Shown here piece by piece: positions 9,646-17,272 of a stretch of DNA of 64,000 nt. A program made the translations under genes and the position numbers. Source of the DNA: Persephonella sp. (GTDB lineage Bacteria; Aquificota; Aquificia; Aquificales; Hydrogenothermaceae). The first letter of the stretch is position 1, and every line of letters begins with the position of its first letter. A model generated the notes under the pieces. That model was not told where the DNA came from, searched no databases, and saw nothing but the letters and a program-made list of their open reading frames with translations. The stretch spans positions 1 to 64,000 of the forward strand of contig NZ_WFPS01000047.1 of assembly GCF_015487465.1 (NCBI RefSeq), read 5' to 3'.

Positions 9646-10992
9646 ATGTTTAGAGTAGCTATTATAGGAAGACCGAATGTAGGCAAGTCTTCCTTATTCA
9701 ACAGAATAATAGGGAAAAGAAAAGCAATTGTTGAGGACATACCGGGAGTTACAAGAGACAGAATTGTAGCTACAGCATTATGGAGAGGTACACCCTTTGA
9801 ACTTGTAGATACCGGAGGATATGTTCAGGAAGATCAGGACAGGTTTGCCCCTTATTTGTTAGACCAGATACGGAAAGAACTTGAACTTTCTGATCTTTTT
9901 GTTTTTGTTGTTGACGGAAAAGAGGGAATTACACAAACAGACAGAGAGATAGCTGATATTTTAAGAAAAACTGACAAACCTGTTATAGTTGCCGTAAACA
10001 AAATAGATAATCCATCACAGGAAGATAGGGTGTATGAGTTTTATGAGCTTGGATTTGAAAAGGTCATTCCCGTTTCATCTATCCAGAGAACAGGTGTTGC
10101 TGAACTTCTTGATGAGATTGTTAAATATATACCAGAATACGAAATTGAGGCACAGAAAGAGGAGGAGAAAGAAGAAAAAGGGGTGATTAAAGTTGCTATA
10201 GTTGGAAAGCCAAACGCAGGCAAATCCTCACTCCTCAATGCGATACTGGGAGAGGAAAGGGCTGTTGTTTCAAACATTCCGGGAACAACGAGAGATGTTG
10301 TTGACACATTTTTTGAGTGGGAAGGAAATAGATTTCTTTTTCTTGACACGGCAGGGCTCAGAAAAAAATCCAGAATTGATTACGGGGTGGAATTTTTTAG
10401 CGTCGGCAGGACACTTGAAGCCTTGAAAAAAGCTGATGTTGTTGTCCATGTAATAGATGCAAAAGAAGGGGCAACAGAGCAGGACACTAAAATAGCTCAT
10501 CTTATTCAGAAATACACAAAACCGGCAGTTATAGTTATAAACAAGATTGATACCGTTCCACAAAAAAAAGAGGTTCTAAACAGGATAAAAAACCAGGTAA
10601 AGGAAAAGCTCTACTTTATTCCCTATGCCCCAGTTATATTTGTTTCAGCAACGCAAAGAAAAGGTATAAAACAGCTTTTACAAGAGATTATAGATGTTTA
10701 CAACCAGGCATGGAAAAGGGTTGGAACAGGACAGTTAAACAGAGCTGTAAAGCAGATTTTGTCACTCAGACACCCACCATCATTCAGGGGAAAGTCTCTT
10801 AAAATATATTACGGAACACAGCTTGAAGGTAAACCTCCATGTTTTCTTTTATTTGTTAACTATCCAGAGGGTTTTAAAGAAAGCTACATAAGGTTTCTTG
10901 AAAATAATCTCAGGCAGATACTTGGTTTTGAGAAAGCTCCTATTAAATTAATTTTTAGGGCGAGGGAAAGCAGGTATCAAAAGGAGGGATAA
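9646..10992 (+). CDS. der: Ribosome assembly GTPase Der
   Basis: A 448-aa double-GTPase (EngA/Der) required for 50S subunit maturation. Two G domains are visible, each with Walker A (GRPNVGKSS, then GKPNAGKSS), a DTGG/DTAG G3 motif and NKID. A C-terminal KH-like domain contains the conserved HPPSFRGKSLKIYY stretch. The real start is ATG 9646, after AAGGAG; the 61 upstream codons lie in intergenic DNA and the divergent gene. Its stop overlaps the next ATG by one base (TAATG). Confidence 0.95.
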   Translation: MFRVAIIGRPNVGKSSLFNRIIGKRKAIVEDIPGVTRDRIVATALWRGTPFELVDTGGYVQEDQDRFAPYLLDQIRKELELSDLFVFVVDGKEGITQTDREIADILRKTDKPVIVAVNKIDNPSQEDRVYEFYELGFEKVIPVSSIQRTGVAELLDEIVKYIPEYEIEAQKEEEKEEKGVIKVAIVGKPNAGKSSLLNAILGEERAVVSNIPGTTRDVVDTFFEWEGNRFLFLDTAGLRKKSRIDYGVEFFSVGRTLEALKKADVVVHVIDAKEGATEQDTKIAHLIQKYTKPAVIVINKIDTVPQKKEVLNRIKNQVKEKLYFIPYAPVIFVSATQRKGIKQLLQEIIDVYNQAWKRVGTGQLNRAVKQILSLRHPPSFRGKSLKIYYGTQLEGKPPCFLLFVNYPEGFKESYIRFLENNLRQILGFEKAPIKLIFRARESRYQKEG

Positions 10993-12431
10993 TGGAAAGA
11001 TTAATAGTTGTGTCTGCAATCCTTCCTATCCATCTGCAGAAGGATAAAGAAGGATACAAGGCAAAGATAAGTCCCGGAGGTCTTGTAACAGCCCTTAAAC
11101 AGGCACTTTACAAAAGAAAAGCTATCTGGATAGGCTGGGCAGGAACAGAAAAACTGACAAAACAGATAAAAGAGATAATAATCTCTGAAGGAAGCAAAGA
11201 GGGATTTATTCTTTACCCTGTGCCTCTTTCTGTAGAGGAAAGAAAAAACTTTTTTGATGGTTTTTCAAACGGAATTATCTGGCCATTATTTCACACATTT
11301 CAGGCTTATGCCAGATTTGAACCTGAATACTGGAATGCTTACAAATCAGTTAACAAAAAGTTCGCTCAGATAATAAAAGGTCTGGTTCACAAAGATGATC
11401 TGATATGGGTTCATGATTACCATTTTTTTCTTCTACCAGAGTATCTGAAAAAGCTTAAAGTAAAAAACAAAACAGCATTTTTCTTACACATACCTTTTCC
11501 AAATCCTGAACTTTTTTTCAAGATACCATGGAGGATTGATCTTCTTAAAGGACTGCTCCAGTATGATCTTATAGGTTTTCACACATATATAGACAGGAAA
11601 AACTTCCTTGACTGTATAAATGAGCTTATTGAAGACATTAACATACAGGTTAAAGAACCTATAACCGAGATAACATACAAAGGCAGAAAGGTAAAGATAG
11701 GCGTTTTTCCGATCAGTATAGATTTTGAAAAATACGAAAAATCAGCAGAAAAAGCCAAGCCTATTGACAGAAGAAGAAAAATAATACTCGGTATAGACAG
11801 GCTTGATTACACAAAAGGTCTGATACAAAAACTGAAGGCATACAGATACTTTCTTGAAAAATATCCCCAGTTCCACTGTAAAGTAAAACTTGTTCAGTCT
11901 GTTGCCCCAAACATAAAAAAACTTCCTGAATACGACCGGTTAAAAGTTGAATTTGAACATCTTGTGAGCGATATAAACGGCAGGTTTGGGACTGACAGGT
12001 GGACACCTGTCCATTACATAGCAAAAAGGCTTGATTTTGAAAAGCAGATCAGATACTACAGGTATTCTGATGTATGCTGGGTTAACTCTATAAAAGACGG
12101 AATGAACCTGATAGGAAAGGAGTACGCTGCTTCAAATGTTGATGAAGAAGGAGTTCTAATGCTTAGTGAGTTTGCAGGTGCCGCAACAGAGATACATGAT
12201 TACTCAATCCTGATAAACCCATACGATCTTGAAGGAACAGCTATGTCACTATACAGGGCACTAACAATGGATAAGAAGAAAAAGAAAAAGATGATGAAAG
12301 GGCTAAGAAATCACATAAAAAAATATAATATAAACTGGTGGAGCAACACATTTCTTGAAACAGCCTTCGGCAGAAAAATGGAAGACTTTCCTGTGCTTGA
12401 GGACGATATACCTCTACATGAGATTATTTAG
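10992..12431 (+). CDS. otsA: GT20 glycosyltransferase, trehalose-6-phosphate synthase-like
   Basis: A 479-aa retaining GT-B glycosyltransferase that would join a glucosyl nucleotide to glucose 6-phosphate, giving trehalose 6-phosphate. Family signatures are SPGGLV near the N-terminus, WVHDYHFFLLP, FFLHIPFP, GIDRLDYTKG and DGMNLIGKEY. No trehalose-6-phosphate phosphatase is next to it, so the partner enzyme must lie elsewhere, or the product may be a related compatible solute such as glucosylglycerol phosphate, since GgpS is in the same family. It is coupled to der by a one-base overlap and ends against dtd with a 4-base antiparallel overlap. Confidence 0.85.
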   Translation: MERLIVVSAILPIHLQKDKEGYKAKISPGGLVTALKQALYKRKAIWIGWAGTEKLTKQIKEIIISEGSKEGFILYPVPLSVEERKNFFDGFSNGIIWPLFHTFQAYARFEPEYWNAYKSVNKKFAQIIKGLVHKDDLIWVHDYHFFLLPEYLKKLKVKNKTAFFLHIPFPNPELFFKIPWRIDLLKGLLQYDLIGFHTYIDRKNFLDCINELIEDINIQVKEPITEITYKGRKVKIGVFPISIDFEKYEKSAEKAKPIDRRRKIILGIDRLDYTKGLIQKLKAYRYFLEKYPQFHCKVKLVQSVAPNIKKLPEYDRLKVEFEHLVSDINGRFGTDRWTPVHYIAKRLDFEKQIRYYRYSDVCWVNSIKDGMNLIGKEYAASNVDEEGVLMLSEFAGAATEIHDYSILINPYDLEGTAMSLYRALTMDKKKKKKMMKGLRNHIKKYNINWWSNTFLETAFGRKMEDFPVLEDDIPLHEII

Positions 12432-12871
12432 AGTTCTCTTGAGTTTATAACAAATGTTACAGGACCATCATTCTCTATAAAAACCTTCATGTCTGCCGCA
12501 AAAACACCTGTTTTGACAGGCAGATACTCAGAAAGTTTTTTTACAAAAAGCTCATAAAGATGTTTTGCTTTTTCCGGCTCTTCAGCCTGATCAAAAGATG
12601 GTCTTCTTCCTTTTTTTACATTTCCTGCAAGGGTAAACTGGGATATTACAAGAGCCTCACCTTCAACATCAATTAAAGAGAGGTTCATCTTTCCTCTTTC
12701 ATCTTCAAATATTCTGAGAAAAGGTATTTTTTTTACAAGTTTATCTATGTCTTCAGTTGTATCTCCTTTCACAACTCCAAGTAGTATGTTTATTCCCCTT
12801 CCTATCTCGCTTACAACCTTCCCGTCAACCTCAACCCATGATCTGTTTACCCTCTGCAGGACAACAATCAA
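12428..12871 (-). CDS. dtd: D-aminoacyl-tRNA deacylase
   Basis: A 147-aa enzyme that hydrolyses D-amino acids from mischarged tRNAs. Signature motifs are VVLQRVNRSWVEV at the start, SQFTLAG with the catalytic-loop serine and glutamine, and NDGPVTF near the end. I place the start at TTG 12871, because a strong AAGGAGG sits 6-7 bases upstream and the protein then begins like other Dtd proteins; the further upstream TTG at 12892 would add seven residues that include the ribosome site. Confidence 0.92.
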   Translation of the reverse strand: MIVVLQRVNRSWVEVDGKVVSEIGRGINILLGVVKGDTTEDIDKLVKKIPFLRIFEDERGKMNLSLIDVEGEALVISQFTLAGNVKKGRRPSFDQAEEPEKAKHLYELFVKKLSEYLPVKTGVFAADMKVFIENDGPVTFVINSREL

Positions 12872-12909
12872 TTTGATCCTCCTTACTGACAAGTTTATAT
12901 ATTTATTGT

Positions 12910-13325
12910 ATGGGAAAACTTATTTATGATGAAAATCTTAAAAATAAGGTTTATATCTTTGAAGACAGAGAAGAAGTAGGAGAAAGACTTGCAGAATTTA
13001 TTAAAGACTTTATTGATAAAAACAGTATTATACTTGCTGTTCCATCTGGAGGGGTTCCTGTAGGAAAAAAATTATCAAAAAAGTTAAAAATCCCCTTTGA
13101 TCTGAAACTTGTAAAAAAATAATATACCCATGGAATACAGAAGCAGGATTTGGTGTTGTAAGTATAGAAGGAGACTACATTCTTAATGATGATGCTGTTT
13201 CTTGTCTTAACTACCGGGACCTTTATCCTTATGCTGTTGCAGATGTTTACAAAAACTGGTATGACCTTACAGATGAAGATGTTTTATACTATCTGAAGGA
13301 GGGAAAAGATGATCAGATTTCTTGA
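12910..13325 (+). pseudogene. Decayed phosphoribosyltransferase (COG1926-like), frameshift plus internal deletion
   Basis: From ATG 12910 the first 70 codons encode the N-terminal half of a COG1926-type phosphoribosyltransferase, including AVPSGGVPVGKKL and FDLKLVKK, then hit TAA at 13120-13122. In the -1 frame the same protein continues directly (IIYPWNTEAGFGVV, then EGDYILNDD) and ends with a family-like C-terminus (YPYAVADVYKNWYDLTDEDV) at TGA 13323-13325. One A is missing from a run of seven. In addition the central part with the PRPP-binding VDDGxATG loop is absent, so an internal deletion of roughly 80-90 codons is inferred. Even if the frameshift is bypassed, no active transferase is expected. 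Its end overlaps yjbQ by 17 bases. Confidence 0.7.
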
Positions 13326-13707
13326 AGTTGTGACACAAAAAAGAACACACTTTGAGGACATCACAGATGAAGTTAGAGAGATAGTAAGACAAAGCGGTGT
13401 AACAGAAGGGATTTGTTACATATATGTTCCCCACACAACAGCTGGCGTGTTTATAAATGAAAATGCCGATCCTGATGTAAGCTTTGATATTGAGGAAACA
13501 TTTGAAAAACTTGTGCCGTGGCACGGAAGATACAGACATATAGAGGGAAATGCTGCAGCCCACATAAAATCTGTTATTGTAGGGACAAACACATTTATCC
13601 CCATAAAAGACGGCAAACTTATGCTTGGAACATGGCAGGGGATATTTTTTGCAGAATTTGACGGTCCCCGAACAAGAAAGGTGATAGTAAAAATAATGGA
13701 AGGATAA
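13309..13707 (+). CDS. yjbQ: YjbQ/UPF0047 family protein
   Basis: A 132-aa single-domain protein of the YjbQ (UPF0047) family. Signature pieces are [20 protein letters not shown], the [14 protein letters not shown] histidine motif and [16 protein letters not shown]. Some members have weak thiamine-phosphate synthase activity, but the true role is unsettled. The start ATG 13309 lies inside the end of the decayed phosphoribosyltransferase and is preceded by AAGGAGGG, so the ribosome site has been kept although the upstream gene is broken. Confidence 0.88.
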   Translation: MIRFLEVVTQKRTHFEDITDEVREIVRQSGVTEGICYIYVPHTTAGVFINENADPDVSFDIEETFEKLVPWHGRYRHIEGNAAAHIKSVIVGTNTFIPIKDGKLMLGTWQGIFFAEFDGPRTRKVIVKIMEG

Positions 13708-13735
13708 TTGTAAATTAAACATTTTTGCTTAAAAT
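13708..13735 (+). promoter_or_regulatory. Probable promoter for dnaX-ebfC-recR
   Basis: TTGTAA (13708-13713) and TAAAAT (13730-13735) are 16 bases apart, immediately after the yjbQ stop and about 30 bases before the dnaX start. The same TTGTAA-16-TAAAAT arrangement recurs before the DUF503 gene at 33469-33496. Confidence 0.45.
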
Positions 13736-13765
13736 AATATAAATATTTGAAAAATGGAGAATTTT

Positions 13766-15196
13766 ATGGCATACGAATCTTTTGCCAGAAAGTACAGACC
13801 TAAAAATTTTGAAGAGGTTGTAGGACAGGAAGCTGTGGTAAAAACCCTGTCCAATGCTATAAAGCTTGACAGGCTATCCCATGCCTATATATTTGCAGGA
13901 TCAAGAGGTTTAGGCAAAACAACCATTGCCCGAATAATAACAAAATGCCTCAACTGTGAAAAAGGTATAACAGACAAACCATGTGGGAAGTGTGAAAACT
14001 GCAGGGAGATAGAAAAAGGTTCATTCCCTGATATGTATGAGATTGATGCAGCATCAAACAGAGGAATAGATGACATCAGATCATTAAGGGACAATGTTTC
14101 TTATGCACCTATAAAGGGAAGGTATAAGGTTTACATAATAGATGAGGCTCACATGCTTACAAGAGAGGCGTTTAATGCTCTCTTAAAAACACTGGAAGAG
14201 CCTCCACCAAATAATATTTTTATTTTAGCAACAACAGAGCTTCACAAAATACCTGACACAATAAGATCAAGATGTCAGACATTTATATTTAAACCCCCAT
14301 CAAAAAACCAGATAAAAGAGTATCTAAAAAGAATACTTGAAAGAGAAGGAATACAGTATGATGAAGAAGCACTTGATCTGATATCAAACGCAAGTGAAGG
14401 AGGTGTTAGAGACGCCGCAAGCATACTGGATCAGGCTGTTATATACGGTTCAGGTGAAGTAAAAAAGGAGACAACACAGGAGCTTTTGGGTGTTATACCT
14501 GAAGAAATACTGAAAGGGTTTTTAAAAAACCTGAAAGAAAAAAATCTAAAGGAACTTGTGAAAACGATTGAAAGGTTAGACAGAGAGGGTTATGATCTGA
14601 CAGTATTCTGGAATCAGATCACAGAAAAAATACATAAAGATCTGGTTTCCCTTGTTGTTGGAGAACACACAGAGATATTTGAAAAAGAAGACATAGAGCT
14701 TCTTATTTATGCCAATGATATCTTTAAAAAAGCCTCCTTAGAGGCAAGGTCCTTTAATGACAAAAAAGATATATACCAGCTTGCTGTTTTAAAACTGAGA
14801 TTTATGAAAAATCTGGTGCCTTTAAAAGAGATCCTTGAAAAAGGTGTGCCCGCTTCAAAACCTATAAAAAAAGATGAAGAAAAAAAGGAAGAAACTTTTG
14901 ATCTACAGAAGGCTATACTCAGGATAGGTAGAGAAGCAGGGGGAATAATTTCCGGAGCCTTAAAGAATGCAAGTATAAGAGAGAATGAAAACAGCTTCAT
15001 AATAATGGTGGACAAAACGGTTTCTGACTTACTAAAAGATAAATTAGATATAATACAGAAATATTTTCCCAAACCAGTTATCATTGAGGAAATTGAGATA
15101 AAATCAGACAGAAAGAAACAGAAAAAAAGAGATGAATCTGTTGAAAAGGTACTTGAGCTTTTTGAAGGAAAATTAATTAAATACGAGGAGGAATGA
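13766..15196 (+). CDS. dnaX: DNA polymerase III subunits gamma/tau
   Basis: The clamp-loader ATPase that connects and loads the replicative polymerase. At 476 aa it is short for tau, as in other Aquificota. Domain I has Walker A GSRGLGKTT, a four-cysteine zinc module (CLNCEKG to CGKCENC), Walker B and DEAH-like IIDEAHM, and SRC sensor RSRCQTF; domains II-III follow to about residue 360, then a lysine-rich linker and a small C-terminal domain. I use ATG 13766, spaced six bases from GGAGA, rather than ATG 13754. The linker carries two slippery sequences (14866-14901) that could give a 370-378-aa gamma form. It abuts ebfC without a gap. Confidence 0.93.
   Translation: MAYESFARKYRPKNFEEVVGQEAVVKTLSNAIKLDRLSHAYIFAGSRGLGKTTIARIITKCLNCEKGITDKPCGKCENCREIEKGSFPDMYEIDAASNRGIDDIRSLRDNVSYAPIKGRYKVYIIDEAHMLTREAFNALLKTLEEPPPNNIFILATTELHKIPDTIRSRCQTFIFKPPSKNQIKEYLKRILEREGIQYDEEALDLISNASEGGVRDAASILDQAVIYGSGEVKKETTQELLGVIPEEILKGFLKNLKEKNLKELVKTIERLDREGYDLTVFWNQITEKIHKDLVSLVVGEHTEIFEKEDIELLIYANDIFKKASLEARSFNDKKDIYQLAVLKLRFMKNLVPLKEILEKGVPASKPIKKDEEKKEETFDLQKAILRIGREAGGIISGALKNASIRENENSFIIMVDKTVSDLLKDKLDIIQKYFPKPVIIEEIEIKSDRKKQKKRDESVEKVLELFEGKLIKYEEE
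14866..14901 (+). other. Candidate programmed -1 frameshift (or slippage) sites in dnaX
   Basis: Two runs of seven A lie in the correct phase for tandem slippage. At 14866-14872 the zero frame reads ATA-AAA-AAA, giving A AAA AAA; in the -1 frame TGA follows at 14875-14877. At 14881-14887 the frame reads GAA-AAA-AAG, giving A AAA AAG, the same heptamer used in Escherichia coli dnaX; in the -1 frame TGA follows at 14899-14901. Either event would truncate the protein right after domain III, at about residue 370 or 378. I saw no convincing upstream Shine-Dalgarno stimulator or downstream hairpin, so transcriptional slippage, as in Thermus, is an alternative. Confidence 0.55.
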
Positions 15197-15529
15197 ATGT
15201 TTAACCTTGGAAACTTAGGAGATATGATGAAAATGATGAAAACTATGCAGGAGAATATGGAAAAAGCTAAAGAGGAACTGAGGAATGAGGATATAATTGT
15301 TGAGGTTGGAGGTGGAATGGTAAAGATTGTGGTAAACGGTCTTGGAGAGGCAAAAGATGTTTTTATAGACAAAACACTCTTAACTGAAGAAAATCAGGAA
15401 ATCCTTCAGGATCTTCTTGTAGCTGCCATTAATGAAGCAAACTCAAGATCAAAGGAAGTGATGTCCCAGAAACTTTCAAAGGCTGCCGGAATAATTGGCA
15501 ACATGCCCGGACTGGACAAACTGCTGTGA
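15197..15529 (+). CDS. ebfC: YbaB/EbfC family nucleoid-associated protein
   Basis: A 110-aa DNA-binding dimer that sits between dnaX and recR in many bacteria. The start MFNLGNLGDMMKMMKTMQ, the VEVGGGMVKIVVNGLGE core and a C-terminal MPGL are typical. The ATG directly follows the dnaX TGA, and the recR GTG overlaps its stop, so all three are one unit. The family is thought to coat DNA and influence repair or transcription. Confidence 0.92.
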   Translation: MFNLGNLGDMMKMMKTMQENMEKAKEELRNEDIIVEVGGGMVKIVVNGLGEAKDVFIDKTLLTEENQEILQDLLVAAINEANSRSKEVMSQKLSKAAGIIGNMPGLDKLL

Positions 15530-16131
15530 TAGAGAACATTATTCCTGACACATTAAAAAAAGTTGTGGAAGAGATCTCAAATCTTCCTGGATACGGGGAA
15601 AAGTCTGCCCAGAGACTTGCAGTAAGCATACTTAACATGCCCCGGGGAGAATCACTGGAGCTTATAAAAACCTTTATGGAGCTTCTTGAAAAGGTCCACC
15701 CATGTAGAGAATGCGGTATATATACAGAAGAAGAAATATGTCCCATATGCAAAAGCGAGGACAGGGATAGAAGTATTATATGTGTGGTGGAAGAAAGCTT
15801 TGACGCCTTTGCTGTTGAGAGAACAGGTAAATTTAGAGGTCTTTACCATGTCATAGGTGGAAGACTATCACCTCTTGAGGAGATAACTCCTGAAGACCTT
15901 AATATAAACACTCTCATTGAAAGGGTAAATAAACTACCTGTTAAAGAGGTTATACTGGCAACTAATCCTACAGTTGAAGGAGAGGCAACAGCCTCATACA
16001 TATACAACCTGCTGAAAAACAAGGATATTACTATCTCAAGAATAGGCTACGGTCTACCCTTCGGAGCTGTTCTTGAAAATGCCGACGACTTCACACTATC
16101 AAAGGCTCTTGAGCACAAAACAAAATTGTAG
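15526..16131 (+). CDS. recR: Recombination mediator RecR
   Basis: A 201-aa DNA-repair protein that forms a ring clamp and helps RecFO load RecA on gaps. It shows the N-terminal helix-hairpin-helix (NLPGYGEKSAQRLA), a four-cysteine zinc finger (CRECGIYTEEEICPIC), a Toprim domain (IICVVEES, YHVIGG, LATNPTVEGEATA) and the C-terminal SRIGYGLPFG. Translation starts at GTG 15526, overlapping the ebfC stop as GTGA. It is the last gene of the unit; the following 124 bases hold the por promoter. Confidence 0.96.
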   Translation: MIENIIPDTLKKVVEEISNLPGYGEKSAQRLAVSILNMPRGESLELIKTFMELLEKVHPCRECGIYTEEEICPICKSEDRDRSIICVVEESFDAFAVERTGKFRGLYHVIGGRLSPLEEITPEDLNINTLIERVNKLPVKEVILATNPTVEGEATASYIYNLLKNKDITISRIGYGLPFGAVLENADDFTLSKALEHKTKL

Positions 16132-16188
16132 ATAGAAGTTTTTTCAAAATAAAAATTTAGAAGATAATAATTTTTTAAACCTATATTT

Positions 16189-16217
16189 TTGTTTTACGAC
16201 AGCCATTATGTTATTAT
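16189..16217 (+). promoter_or_regulatory. Possible promoter for the por operon
   Basis: TTGTTT (16189-16194) and TATTAT (16212-16217) are spaced by 17 bases in the AT-rich gap after recR, about 38 bases before the porG ATG, which has a strong AGGAGG. A second TATAAA-like box lies near 16232. No operator or riboswitch was recognised in this gap. Confidence 0.35.
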
Positions 16218-16255
16218 TTATATAACAGTGTTATAAAATTTAGGAGGTTAACATA

Positions 16256-16855
16256 ATGGCAACCGCTACTGACAAAGGTTTGAGAGAAATTCGCTGGCAC
16301 GGAAGAGGTGGGCAGGGAACAGTTACAGCAGCAAAAATGCTCGCTTCCGCTGCGATAATCAGGGGTAAACATGGTCAGGCAATGCCTGAGTTTGGACTTG
16401 AAAGATCAGGAACTCCTGTTAAGGTTTCCACCAGAATAAGCGATCATATTATAAATACAAGAGCTCCTGTTGATCACCCTGAGATCGTTATAATTACAGA
16501 CCCATCGCTTATGTTCACGATAAAAGATATTATAAAATCTGGAACAGATGAAAACACAGTCTTTATAGTAAACACAAACTTCCCTCCAGACAAAGTAAGA
16601 AAAATACTTGACATTCCAAATAACGAGCTGTGGCTAGTTGATGCTTCAAAAATCGCCCTTGAGGAGTTTGGTAGAAATATTCCAAACACAGCTGTTTTAG
16701 GAGCAGTTGCAAAAGCAACAGGAATTGTTGATCTTGACGCCCTTAAGCAGGAGATAACAGAAGCTTTTGAGGCTTCATCAAAACTGAGAGCATTACTTCC
16801 CCAGAACCTTAAAGCTCTTGAAAGGGGATATGAGGAGGTTTATAAGGCTGATTAA
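16256..16855 (+). CDS. porG: Pyruvate:ferredoxin oxidoreductase, gamma subunit
   Basis: The 199-aa gamma subunit of a 2-oxoacid:ferredoxin oxidoreductase. The family start WHGRGGQGTVTAAKMLA and the ERSGTPVKV stretch are clear. Together with PorD, PorA and PorB it forms a four-subunit complex that interconverts pyruvate, CoA and acetyl-CoA plus CO2 with ferredoxin; in autotrophic Aquificota it runs in the carboxylating direction to feed acetyl-CoA from the reductive TCA cycle into biosynthesis. The start has AGGAGG at good spacing. The pyruvate assignment rather than 2-oxoglutarate or 2-oxoisovalerate rests on overall resemblance and gene order. Confidence 0.88.
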   Translation: MATATDKGLREIRWHGRGGQGTVTAAKMLASAAIIRGKHGQAMPEFGLERSGTPVKVSTRISDHIINTRAPVDHPEIVIITDPSLMFTIKDIIKSGTDENTVFIVNTNFPPDKVRKILDIPNNELWLVDASKIALEEFGRNIPNTAVLGAVAKATGIVDLDALKQEITEAFEASSKLRALLPQNLKALERGYEEVYKAD

Positions 16856-16932
16856 TGCTTTATCTCATAAAAAGGCAGAAGTTATCTGATTAATATAAAT
16901 GTATAATTCCAAATAAAAGGAGGATTATATAA

Positions 16933-17253
16933 ATGAGCTACCAACTTAAACCATGGCACCAAATACCTATCGGATCAATAGTTCCAGAGGCAGGCTCCAG
17001 CAAGGTGAACCACACAGGTTCATGGAGAATGCTCAGACCTGTTCTTAACTATGACAAATGTACCCACTGTCTTATCTGCTGGATATTCTGTCCTGATGAT
17101 TCTATACCTGTATCTCCACAGGAAAGATTTGAGACAGATTTTGAGTATTGTAAAGGGTGCGGAATCTGTGCTGTTGAATGTCCTTATGATGCCCTTGAGA
17201 TGGTTCCAGAGATGGAAATAAAACTTAAAGAGCTTGAAGAAGAAATAGGTTAA
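16933..17253 (+). CDS. porD: Pyruvate:ferredoxin oxidoreductase, delta (ferredoxin) subunit
   Basis: A 106-aa subunit carrying two [4Fe-4S] clusters. Two CxxCxxCxxxC motifs are visible, CTHCLICWIFC followed by CKGCGICAVEC. It passes electrons between the catalytic alpha/beta pair and external ferredoxin. The N-terminal extension with the GSWR sequence is typical of PorD. The 77-base gap after porG is the longest in the operon and ends in AAAGGAGG; a TATAAT at about 16904 might be an extra promoter, but its -35 is poor. Confidence 0.9.
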   Translation: MSYQLKPWHQIPIGSIVPEAGSSKVNHTGSWRMLRPVLNYDKCTHCLICWIFCPDDSIPVSPQERFETDFEYCKGCGICAVECPYDALEMVPEMEIKLKELEEEIG

Positions 17254-17272
17254 AAATACGGAGGTTTAAAAT

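Noticed and set aside
14707-15372. A 221-codon Ser/Phe-rich frame on the minus strand
   Set aside because: Antisense to the A-rich 3' end of dnaX and to ebfC; the Ser/Phe/Ile bias is the usual shadow of Lys/Glu-rich coding DNA.
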